Origin: Candidatus Gastranaerophilales bacterium
Lineage (GTDB): Bacteria > Cyanobacteriota > Vampirovibrionia > Gastranaerophilales > Gastranaerophilaceae
Direction of reading: 5' to 3'
DNA length: 64,000 bases
Assembly (NCBI GenBank): GCA_944323425.1
Contig: CALUSL010000002.1
Span: 1 to 64,000, forward strand
Made by a program: the position numbers and the translations under genes. Shown here piece after piece: positions 1 through 5,889 of this stretch (position 1 is the stretch's first letter; the number at the start of each line of letters is the position of its first letter). A model generated the notes under the pieces. It saw only the letters and a program-made list of their open reading frames with translations, was not told the DNA's origin and ran no database searches.

Positions 1-167
1 AAGCTGAGGTTTTTAAATTAAAATCCATTTCGGCACCATCAATTGAACTTTGACAGCATTATTTGCCGATGTGGCGACTAACCGAAGCGAAAGCTGAGGT
101 TTTTAAATTAAAATCCATTTCGGCACCATCAATTGAACTTTGACAGCATTATTTGCCGATGTGGCGA
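1..167 (+). repeat. 90-bp-period tandem repeat containing the tRNA-Leu(CAG) 5' end
   Basis: Bases 1-77 are repeated exactly at 91-167, joined by a 13-base linker (78-90). Each copy ends with the first 13 bases of the downstream tRNA-Leu (GCCGATGTGGCGA). The first copy therefore carries a truncated tRNA start at 65-77, and only the second continues into the intact gene. The left copy begins at the window edge, so further copies may lie upstream. This is read directly from the sequence; origin by slippage, recombination or assembly error cannot be told apart here. Confidence 0.9.
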
Positions 168-235
168 AATGGTAGACGCACACGCTTCAGGTGCGTGCGA
201 GGAAACTCATGGGGGTTCGAGTCCCTTCATCGGCA
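155..235 (+). tRNA. tRNA-Leu (anticodon CAG)
   Basis: The acceptor stem pairs GCCGATG (155-161) with CATCGGC (228-234), followed by discriminator A at 235. The anticodon stem CACGC/GCGTG encloses loop TTCAGGT with anticodon CAG at 188-190, which decodes CUG. A long variable arm, as expected for class II tRNA-Leu, precedes the T arm GGGGGTTCGAGTCCC-type segment. No CCA is encoded, so CCA must be added by nucleotidyltransferase. The gene sits at the end of the second 90-bp repeat copy, and the first 13 bases of the tRNA are part of that repeat. Confidence 0.95.
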
Positions 236-252
236 ATTTTAAAAGAATATTT

Positions 253-282
253 TTGCAAAAATTATGTTTATGGTAATATATT
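253..282 (+). promoter_or_regulatory. candidate promoter for the tRNA-Leu(GAG) transcript
   Basis: TTGCAA (253-258) is followed after 18 bases by TATATT (277-282). It lies just before the first of two 88-bp repeat units. A transcript from here would run through both truncated tRNA units before reaching the intact tRNA-Leu(GAG). No equally clear promoter lies between the last unit and the tRNA. This is inference from box similarity only. Confidence 0.35.
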
Positions 283-287
283 TTTTG

Positions 288-463
288 TTGAAAATTGAAT
301 AATGATGTCGACGTGGCACTCTGCCGAGAAAAACGATTGAGTATCGTTTTTCGAGAGGGGAGGTATACGCGACAGTTGAAAATTAAATATTGATGTCGAC
401 GTGGCACTCTGCCGAGAAAAACGATTGAGTATCGTTTTTCGAGAGGGGAGGTATACGCGACAG
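288..463 (+). repeat. two 88-bp tandem units with truncated tRNA-Leu 5' ends and a hairpin insert
   Basis: Units at 288-375 and 376-463 differ by two bases in their first 19 and are otherwise identical. A third, incomplete leader (464-482) abuts the intact tRNA-Leu(GAG). Each unit has a 19-base leader, then GTCGACGTGGC (the first 11 tRNA bases), a 44-base insert, GGTATACGCG (which matches the tRNA D-arm region) and ACAG. The insert contains a perfect 10-bp stem, GAAAAACGAT pairing with ATCGTTTTTC around loop TGAGT. No T-run follows the stem, so it does not look like a terminator. In effect each unit is a tRNA 5' quarter with six bases replaced by a 44-base stem-loop. Confidence 0.9.
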
Positions 464-482
464 TTGAAAATTAAATATTGAT

Positions 483-564
483 GTCGACGTGGCGGAATCG
501 GTATACGCGCACGTTTGAGGGGCGTGTGGGGAAACCCGTGCGGGTTCAAGTCCCGCCGTCGACA
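483..564 (+). tRNA. tRNA-Leu (anticodon GAG)
   Basis: The acceptor stem pairs GTCGACG (483-489) with CGTCGAC (557-563), followed by discriminator A at 564. The anticodon stem CACGT/GCGTG carries loop TTGAGGG with anticodon GAG at 517-519, decoding CUC and CUU. A long variable arm and the T-loop GGTTCAAGTCC are present, and no CCA is encoded. Two truncated copies of its 5' part precede it and two copies of its 3' end (758-773 and 908-925) follow it. A strong terminator begins two bases after the gene. Confidence 0.95.
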
Positions 565-565
565 A

Positions 566-601
566 TTAAAAAGAGGATAACAATTGTTATCCTCTTTTTA
601 A
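566..601 (+). terminator. rho-independent terminator of tRNA-Leu(GAG)
   Basis: A perfect 16-bp inverted repeat around an AATT centre reads TTAAAAAGAGGATAAC on the left arm and GTTATCCTCTTTTTAA on the right. The right arm ends in a T-run. It starts two bases after the tRNA discriminator base, so it most likely ends the tRNA transcript. Confidence 0.8.
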
Positions 602-757
602 TATGCTCAAGTGGTGAGGGCTTTAATCCGTATATCGCGGTTTCAAGCGGATTTGCGGACGGACGACACGAAGTTAGTCCGGATAGCGAGGAAATTGAGC
701 GAAGTTGAACCGCAGGTTCAAAAGCGAAACTTTCCGAGCGTGGAGCAAATCCAAGAC

Positions 758-773
758 AGTCCCGCCGTCGACA
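758..773 (+). repeat. direct repeat of the tRNA-Leu(GAG) 3' end (copy 1)
   Basis: The 16 bases AGTCCCGCCGTCGACA match the last 16 bases of tRNA-Leu(GAG) exactly (549-564). A terminator-like stem follows at 782-805, as a terminator also follows the intact tRNA. A repeated tRNA 3' end is the usual mark left by site-specific integration of mobile elements. No integrase gene is present in the window, so the att-site reading is inference. Confidence 0.85.
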
Positions 774-781
774 CCATATAT

Positions 782-805
782 AAGACTCAGTAAGGAGTCT
801 TTTTT
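782..805 (+). terminator. terminator-like hairpin after tRNA 3' fragment
   Basis: AAGACTC (782-788) pairs with GAGTCTT (795-801) around a six-base loop, and T-rich sequence follows to 805. It comes nine bases after the first tRNA 3' fragment. Confidence 0.6.
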
Positions 806-907
806 AATGCGGACTTTTCACCCGAATTGTTTCTGTCGAAACAATCGCGGGTTTACCCTCACGAGCATCCTGCACTGTACGGCTCATTCTTCGCCTACAT
901 TGCAAGA

Positions 908-925
908 CAAGTCCCGCCGTCGACA
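908..925 (+). repeat. direct repeat of the tRNA-Leu(GAG) 3' end (copy 2)
   Basis: The 18 bases CAAGTCCCGCCGTCGACA match 547-564 of the intact tRNA exactly. Together with copy 1 this gives three in-line tRNA ends spaced by roughly 210 and 150 bases. The segments between them have no integrase or other gene. Confidence 0.85.
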
Positions 926-933
926 TTTTATTT

Positions 934-953
934 GTTGGGCAAGACCAACCTAC
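934..953 (+). repeat. REP-like palindrome, left copy
   Basis: GTTGGG and CCAAC form a small stem, followed by CTAC. An inverted relative occurs at 2346-2366 on the other side of the 1138-2241 gene. The two share the outer words GTTGGG and CCAACCTAC. Short dispersed palindromes of this kind are common in cyanobacterial-type genomes; assignment to that class is inference. Confidence 0.5.
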
Positions 954-1137
954 AACTTATAATACATCATTTGGGAAGTGTAATAAATAATATATTCCAC
1001 CTGTAATGCCTCAGCTATTACAAATGGATGATATACTGTAGGTGTTGTCTATTATCTTCAAAATTTGGATACCATGCCAGTAAATAACCCCTCTTGAAAC
1101 ATGTGCTAGCGGGATTAGGTTAAACCTTTTCAAAGGT

Positions 1138-2241
1138 TTAACAACACAAACCAGCACCATACTCACGTAATCTTGCTTTTTGAGCTTTCTGGTAGAATTT
1201 ATATTGTTCTTTAGCAAAATTCACAAGTTCTTCAGCTTCTTTTCTGTCAATTTTTAAATCTGTAATTTCATTAGTTCTGTAATTGAAGTTAAATAATGGA
1301 ACTTCTCCATTTATTACGGTTCCAGATTTAAAGTCGTAATTTAATTTTTTGTACTTACCGTACTTGCCAGATAAGTCAATTATCTTTCTAGATTGCCCAG
1401 AATTATTAAATTGATATATATTATCTACTACAAAGCTATTATTATTTTGCGAACCTCTATATTGCCAACTAATATTGCAGTTTCCTTGAGGGAGTGTAGC
1501 ACCGCCGTGAGAAAAAGCATCAGTTGGAATCTCTACTCCATTTATTTTTGTTGGATAACCTATACCACCTTCTGCAGGTAAAACTATAGTTGGCTTATGA
1601 AAATATCCAGAGATATTCTTTTGTTTGTCAATAAACCTTCCATCTATACTCACGAGACCACTTGGTTTATCAATTATAGTAAGATGTTTAGAATTTTCTA
1701 TATTTAAGTTACCTGCTTCATCGATAAATTTCTTTAAAGTGGTAGTATTATTATTTATAACTTGTTCTAATCCCAATTCATCAGAATATTTGTATGTTTT
1801 TTCAAAAATGTTTTCTGAACCTTTAGTTTTAGTTGATTTCTGTAATACTCCGTCTAAGTATTCCATAACAACTTTAGAGCCGTCTTTGCTTTCACTAACA
1901 ATTTTACCAGTATAATTTGTTCCGTCAGCCATTACTGCTTTACCTTTTACAAATTTATTGCCAGCTTCTTTAAAGGCACTTACAGCCAATTCTTTAATCT
2001 CTTGCACAGGATTATTAGTAGTAACTGGTGGAGTTGTCTTAGGTTTAACTTTTCCTCTGGTTGCTACATATATACCATAAGAAGCTAATGCAACTAAACC
2101 TGTTCCTATAGCAACTTTAGCTCCAGTAGAAAGACCTTTGTTTTCTTTAGTAGTTGGATTAATTGGATTAGTATTACTACTTCTAAATTGAGGAGTAGCT
2201 ATTGGCATATTAAACTTTTGAGAAATACTTAAATCAGACAT
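1138..2241 (-). CDS. hypothetical membrane-anchored protein (367 aa)
   Basis: I do not recognise this as a named family. A polar N-terminus of about 38 residues contains the short motif TPQFRSS, which resembles the Phe-basic N-terminal motif of other unknown proteins in this window. One membrane segment spans about residues 41-60, followed by a Pro/Thr-rich linker. The rest is a beta-rich soluble region in which phrases such as DGTNYTGKIV and MEYLDGVLQKSTK recall MORN-like or toxin-repeat strands. The protein ends in GLCC. ATG is at 2241; no convincing Shine-Dalgarno lies before it, although TTGTAA-18-TATTAT on the minus strand near 2335-2306 could be a promoter. The gene stands alone between two related inverted palindromes. 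Confidence 0.7.
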   Translation of the reverse strand: MSDLSISQKFNMPIATPQFRSSNTNPINPTTKENKGLSTGAKVAIGTGLVALASYGIYVATRGKVKPKTTPPVTTNNPVQEIKELAVSAFKEAGNKFVKGKAVMADGTNYTGKIVSESKDGSKVVMEYLDGVLQKSTKTKGSENIFEKTYKYSDELGLEQVINNNTTTLKKFIDEAGNLNIENSKHLTIIDKPSGLVSIDGRFIDKQKNISGYFHKPTIVLPAEGGIGYPTKINGVEIPTDAFSHGGATLPQGNCNISWQYRGSQNNNSFVVDNIYQFNNSGQSRKIIDLSGKYGKYKKLNYDFKSGTVINGEVPLFNFNYRTNEITDLKIDRKEAEELVNFAKEQYKFYQKAQKARLREYGAGLCC

Positions 2242-2345
2242 ATTTACACACTAATTTTGTAACCTATATATATTAAACATTAACAATACTAATATTTGCT
2301 AAAATAATAATAAATATAAATAAAATGTTACAAATTATTTAGTAA

Positions 2346-2366
2346 GTAGGTTGGCTGCAACCCAAC
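2346..2366 (-). repeat. REP-like palindrome, right copy (inverted)
   Basis: GTAGGTTGG (2346-2354) and CCCAAC (2361-2366) flank a small loop. Read on the minus strand it matches the left copy at 934-953 in the words GTTGGG and CCAACCTAC. The pair encloses about 1.4 kb holding only the 1138-2241 gene. Confidence 0.5.
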
Positions 2367-2370
2367 GAAT

Positions 2371-2535
2371 TTAAATAATTTCTAATCCTAATACAATTCT
2401 CATATTATAATATTCCTGCATAGATTGTTTCATTATTAGGACCACCTTATGATAAATATTGAATTTACTGCCCAATTCTGATACAATTTTCTTGTCAAAG
2501 GGTTCTAAAGTCGTGAGCTTAACGACACCATAAAA
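2371..2535 (-). pseudogene. C-terminal remnant of an unrecognised coding sequence
   Basis: On the minus strand a stop-free frame of about 55 codons runs from the terminator at 2532-2559 down to TAA at 2371-2373. Its composition is protein-like, including KLTTLEPFDKKIVSEL and MKQSMQEYYNMRIVLGLEII. No start codon with a ribosome binding site precedes most of it, and its upstream end coincides with a terminator palindrome. It therefore looks like a truncated gene end rather than a functional gene. I do not recognise the family. An internal ATG could give a peptide of about 20 residues. Confidence 0.3.
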
Positions 2536-2559
2536 AAGCGGCATTAATGCCGCTTTTTT
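2532..2559. terminator. bidirectional terminator palindrome
   Basis: A perfect 28-base palindrome has arms AAAAAAGCGGCATT and AATGCCGCTTTTTT, giving T-runs in both directions. On the minus strand it would end transcription of the acetyltransferase gene that stops at 2608. The remainder of 2242-2607 holds the right palindrome and the remnant frame and nothing else I can identify. Confidence 0.8.
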
Positions 2560-2607
2560 AATTGTAAATGCAGAAACACGAATTTTTTATATAGAAACAC
2601 CTGCTAT

Positions 2608-3129
2608 TTATTCAAAAAATTCTGGCGGATATTCAACTATTGCATTAAGCATTGTTGATTTGCCCTGAAGATTTAAAGCCATAAAAAATTCTGATGGCAC
2701 ATCAAAAGGACATTGTATTCCAAATTTTATAGCTGGAATATAGCCAAAACGTGGATAATAAGACGTATGCCCAAGAAGAATTGAGTATTCATAACCAATA
2801 TTTTTCGCGATTCGGTGTCCTTCTTTAATAAGCGTTTTTCCAATACCACGACGCTGAAAATCTGTTAGTACAGTTAATGGTGCAAGAGCTAGCTGAGTAG
2901 TATTCCCGACTTTGACTTCAGTAAAGAGTACATGCCCTATTATTTTTTTATTGTACTCAGCAACAAGCGAAAGTTCAGGAATAAAACTTTCACTTTTTCG
3001 TAATCTTTCAACCAGATAATGCTCATTCCCGTCGCTGTGTTCTGCATTTTTAAAAGTATTTTTTATTAATTCAAAAACTTGTATATAATCAAGTTTTGTT
3101 TCTTGGCGTATTATTATATTCTCTATCAT
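2608..3129 (-). CDS. GNAT-family N-acetyltransferase (YhbS-like)
   Basis: This 173-residue protein has the GNAT fold. Its acetyl-CoA pyrophosphate loop reads QRRGIGK at about residues 93-99. The preceding strand, ELSLVAEYNKKIIGHVLF, is typical of motif D, and LGHTSYYPRFGY near residue 130 is typical of the YhbS (COG3153) group. The substrate cannot be told from sequence; relatives include putative small-molecule and protein acetyltransferases. It starts at ATG 3129 and is followed by the terminator palindrome at 2532-2559. It is not in an obvious operon. Confidence 0.85.
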   Translation of the reverse strand: MIENIIIRQETKLDYIQVFELIKNTFKNAEHSDGNEHYLVERLRKSESFIPELSLVAEYNKKIIGHVLFTEVKVGNTTQLALAPLTVLTDFQRRGIGKTLIKEGHRIAKNIGYEYSILLGHTSYYPRFGYIPAIKFGIQCPFDVPSEFFMALNLQGKSTMLNAIVEYPPEFFE

Positions 3130-3338
3130 AAATTTATTCCTTAATAAAATATTACTATTATATTATTTCAAAGATACATTATATCCGAAATTCCAGTATT
3201 CAATACTCAATTAAGAAACATATTTTCAAAGCTCAAAGTAATTTATACTAATTTCTTTGTAACTTTTTTTATAAAAAAGGCAATTATTAAGCACAAAAAT
3301 ACTTTAATAACATGTGAAGTAATAGTGTGAGAAATTTT

Positions 3339-3779
3339 ATGCAACCTATCTATCCTAATTGTTTTGATTTATTGACAACGCATGGTGTAATACATAATGA
3401 CCTTGTCGGATATATAACGGGGACACCGTCAGCGTATTTACAAAATTATGTAGCCCAAAGAGGAGGCATCCCTCAATCGTATGCACATACACAAACTATG
3501 CAGCAACCAAATGTTCAAATTCAGCAGCAGCCCGCAGCAGATGAATATAAAAATAAAAAACCAGAGAACAATATAGAAAATGCTGAAGCACCATCATTGC
3601 ATTCTCACAATCCCCATAGAAATAATATAGGAAAGAGTATAGCAATGAGTCTGATTCTTTCTCTTGGTGCTTCATTATTACTTGCCAAGGGAATAAGAAT
3701 GGTCAGAGGAACAACTGTTCCGCCGGCGCCCGCAGGAAGCCCGTGGTATCAAAAATTTCTAAATCTTTTTAAAGCTTAG
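3339..3779 (+). CDS. hypothetical protein with one C-terminal membrane segment
   Basis: I do not recognise this protein of about 146 residues. The N-terminus is polar and followed by a Gln/Pro/Asn-rich low-complexity stretch (about 50-100). One membrane helix spans about residues 102-122, and a short Pro-rich tail ends in KFLNLFKA. I start it at ATG 3339; an in-frame GTG at 3327 would add four residues, and neither has a strong ribosome binding site. The last 11 bases overlap, tail to tail, the end of the malic enzyme gene on the other strand. It could be a tail-anchored inner-membrane protein, but no function can be assigned. Confidence 0.6.
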   Translation: MQPIYPNCFDLLTTHGVIHNDLVGYITGTPSAYLQNYVAQRGGIPQSYAHTQTMQQPNVQIQQQPAADEYKNKKPENNIENAEAPSLHSHNPHRNNIGKSIAMSLILSLGASLLLAKGIRMVRGTTVPPAPAGSPWYQKFLNLFKA

Positions 3780-5277
3780 AAGACATAACCTCTGTGATTT
3801 TTTGAACAACCCTTGTATCAAGCGGCTCCGGAAGAATTTTTTCCCGGGATAACTCGTCTTTGCTTACAATCGACGCAAGCGCGATTGCGCAATTGAGTTT
3901 TATTTCATCAGTAATTTTATGGATATTGCCTTCTATTGCACCTTTAAAAACACCGGGAAATGCCAGAGAATTGTTAATCTGGTTAGGAAAATCACTGCGT
4001 CCGGTGCCAATAACATAAGCACCCGCCTTTTTTGCGTCATCCGGCATTATTTCCGGAACCGGATTTGCAAGTGCAAAGATAATAGATTTTTTATTCATTG
4101 TTTTAACCATATCAGGAGTAAGAAGATTTCCCTTTGATAGCCCTATAAATATATCCGCACCTTTTATTTCTTCAGCCAGTGAGCCTTTTTCCTGGTTCGG
4201 ATTTGTACTTAAAGCAAGATTTTCCAGATTTTCATTATTTTTAGGTCTGCCTTTATAAATACTGCCTTTGCTGTCCAGAACAATAAGATTTTTTGCTCCT
4301 GCAAAAATTAATAATCTGGCAACAGCACTTCCTGCCGCTCCGGCACCATTTACGATAATTTTCACATCAGAAAGCTCTTTGTCTACCAGAGTCAATGCAT
4401 TTAAAATTGCAGCCAGCACAATTATTGCCGTACCATGCTGGTCATCATGAAATACCGGTATTTTTAGCGTATCTATTAACGTATTTTCTATTTCAAAACA
4501 TGCCGGTGCTGCAATATCCTCAAGATGTATCCCGGAAAACGATTCTTCCAGAAGTTGAACGATTTTTATTAATTCTTTAGGATTTTGTGTTTTTATGCAT
4601 AACGGCATTGAGCTCACCCCGGCAAGTGCCGCATACAAAGCGGATTTTCCTTCCATTACAGGTATCGCCGCATCAGCACCGATATTTCCAAACCCGAGAA
4701 CTGCTGTTCCATCAGAAACAATAGCAACCATTTTTGTGCATTTTTGTTCGCTTAATTCTGTCTCTATAACCCCTCCGGCAAGTTCATGGAGCTGCAATGA
4801 TTTTTCTGAGACATTGCCTTTAAGCTGGTTGGGATTAAACATAAAGACATTTCTTGAAATTGCGCCGAAAAAGTCTTTTATATCCGGCACTGTTCCTTTT
4901 AGTACAGGTATATCAACATCAAATTCGATTTCTTTAACATAGTCTGAAATAAGACTCAAATCTATTCCGCAAAAATTAGGCTCAATATTGTCGACTACAA
5001 ATTTCAAATCTTCAGGCGTAGTTTGTTTTATACATAAAGGATATGCATCTATTAATAGTGAACTTTTCAAAAAAATTGCACGTTTTAAAGATTGTTCATA
5101 ATCAAAGGACAAAACAGCCACAGAATCGATTTTATTCGTATATATTTTTTCTGCTTCAATATTTTCACTTATTTTAAGACAGGAGGAACCTACTCCCGGA
5201 GTATAAACGAGGGAAAGAATTTCCTTGTCCTTAATTTCTATTTTCGGAACTACTTTAATTCCCTGCATATATGCCAT
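3769..5277 (-). CDS. malic enzyme (oxaloacetate/malate decarboxylating, NAD(P)-dependent)
   Basis: Malic enzyme converts malate to pyruvate and CO2 with reduction of NAD(P). Recognisable parts are YTPGV (about 25-29), VAIVSDGTAVLGFGNIG (184-200), VMEGKSALY with the catalytic Lys, FHDDQHGTA (277-284) and the nucleotide-binding loop GAGAAG (311-316). The layout is odd. YTPGV normally stands shortly before the SDGTAVLG strand. Here about 150 residues intervene, and part of them (about 53-112) resembles a degenerate second copy of the following segment: VAVLS/VAIVS, PLCIKQTTPEDL/PLCIKTQNPKEL, GIDLSLI/GIHLEDI. At 502 residues it is longer than most bacterial single-domain malic enzymes. Its ATG overlaps the plsY stop codon by one base (TAATG), implying coupled translation. 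Confidence 0.88.
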   Translation of the reverse strand: MAYMQGIKVVPKIEIKDKEILSLVYTPGVGSSCLKISENIEAEKIYTNKIDSVAVLSFDYEQSLKRAIFLKSSLLIDAYPLCIKQTTPEDLKFVVDNIEPNFCGIDLSLISDYVKEIEFDVDIPVLKGTVPDIKDFFGAISRNVFMFNPNQLKGNVSEKSLQLHELAGGVIETELSEQKCTKMVAIVSDGTAVLGFGNIGADAAIPVMEGKSALYAALAGVSSMPLCIKTQNPKELIKIVQLLEESFSGIHLEDIAAPACFEIENTLIDTLKIPVFHDDQHGTAIIVLAAILNALTLVDKELSDVKIIVNGAGAAGSAVARLLIFAGAKNLIVLDSKGSIYKGRPKNNENLENLALSTNPNQEKGSLAEEIKGADIFIGLSKGNLLTPDMVKTMNKKSIIFALANPVPEIMPDDAKKAGAYVIGTGRSDFPNQINNSLAFPGVFKGAIEGNIHKITDEIKLNCAIALASIVSKDELSREKILPEPLDTRVVQKITEVMSSKL

Positions 5278-5876
5278 TATTCACGTACCTTATTTTCTTC
5301 GCCCTTTAAAAGTCTTTTTATATTTTCTCTGTGAAGCCAGATTATATAAATTGCACCGATTGTACAATAAATAACATATCCGATTGGTTGTTTAAAAAGG
5401 TACATTAAAACCGGAGAAAGAGCCAGTGCAATGATAGAGCCCAGCGAAACATATTTTGAAATATAAGTAATTATACCCCAGATTACAGCGATACAAATAC
5501 CTACAGGGAAACAGAGGGCAAGAATCGTACCAACACCTGATGCAACAGATTTTCCTCCTGTAAATCTCAGGAATACGGATTTGCTATGACCTAATAAAAC
5601 AGATATAGCAGCAACAACCGGGGTTATTCCGTATTGAGCATATGCTTTTAAGAAGAAAAAAGCCAGCAAGACAGGGATTGCGCCTTTAATTGCATCAAGA
5701 AACATTACAATAAAGAACCATTTTTTGCCCAGCACTCTTTTAACATTTGTCGCACCCGTAGAACCGGACCCGATTTTTCTGATATCCTGCCCTGTTTTAA
5801 GCTTAACGATAATATATCCTGTGGGTATTGAACCTATTATGTAACCAATGATTGCCGCTATTAAAATTTGTAGCAT
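5277..5876 (-). CDS. plsY: glycerol-3-phosphate acyltransferase PlsY
   Basis: PlsY transfers the acyl group from acyl-phosphate to glycerol-3-phosphate, the first step of phospholipid synthesis, at the inner membrane. The 199-residue protein has about five membrane helices and the family's conserved loops: GSIPTGYI near residue 15, GSGSTGATNV near 37-46, FLDAIKG near 60 and GHSKSVFLRFTGGKSVA near 93-109. A strong GAGGAG ribosome site lies five bases before ATG 5876 and overlaps the end of der, only 13 bases upstream. der, plsY and the malic enzyme thus form a minus-strand operon. Confidence 0.95.
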   Translation of the reverse strand: MLQILIAAIIGYIIGSIPTGYIIVKLKTGQDIRKIGSGSTGATNVKRVLGKKWFFIVMFLDAIKGAIPVLLAFFFLKAYAQYGITPVVAAISVLLGHSKSVFLRFTGGKSVASGVGTILALCFPVGICIAVIWGIITYISKYVSLGSIIALALSPVLMYLFKQPIGYVIYCTIGAIYIIWLHRENIKRLLKGEENKVRE

Positions 5877-5889
5877 AATAACTCCTCAA

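Larger units (their letters stand above)
602..1137. other. non-coding region with hairpins and tRNA-Leu 3' fragments
   Basis: I see no credible protein gene here. From 640 to 760 the sequence is noticeably richer in G and C than its surroundings, with short stems such as TTGAACC-GCA-GGTTCAA near 705-721. A strong hairpin lies at 820-852: an 8-bp ATTGTTTC/GAAACAAT stem extended by ACCCG/CGGGT. The tRNA-Leu 3' fragments at 758-773 and 908-925 sit in this region. From 960 to 1118 nothing recognisable is visible. An 11-bp stem at 1119-1142 overlaps the stop codon of the next minus-strand gene but has no T-run on that strand. Confidence 0.6.

Noticed and set aside
288-463. CRISPR array
   Set aside because: There are only two 88-bp units with no variable spacers, and the repeats contain tRNA sequence.
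268-565. Long minus-strand frames across the 88-bp repeats
   Set aside because: They arise because the repeat length plus the tRNA keeps frames open. They match tRNA and hairpin sequence, not a protein.
478-962. Plus-strand frames across the tRNA and its 3' copies
   Set aside because: They read through tRNA, terminators and hairpins with no ribosome site.
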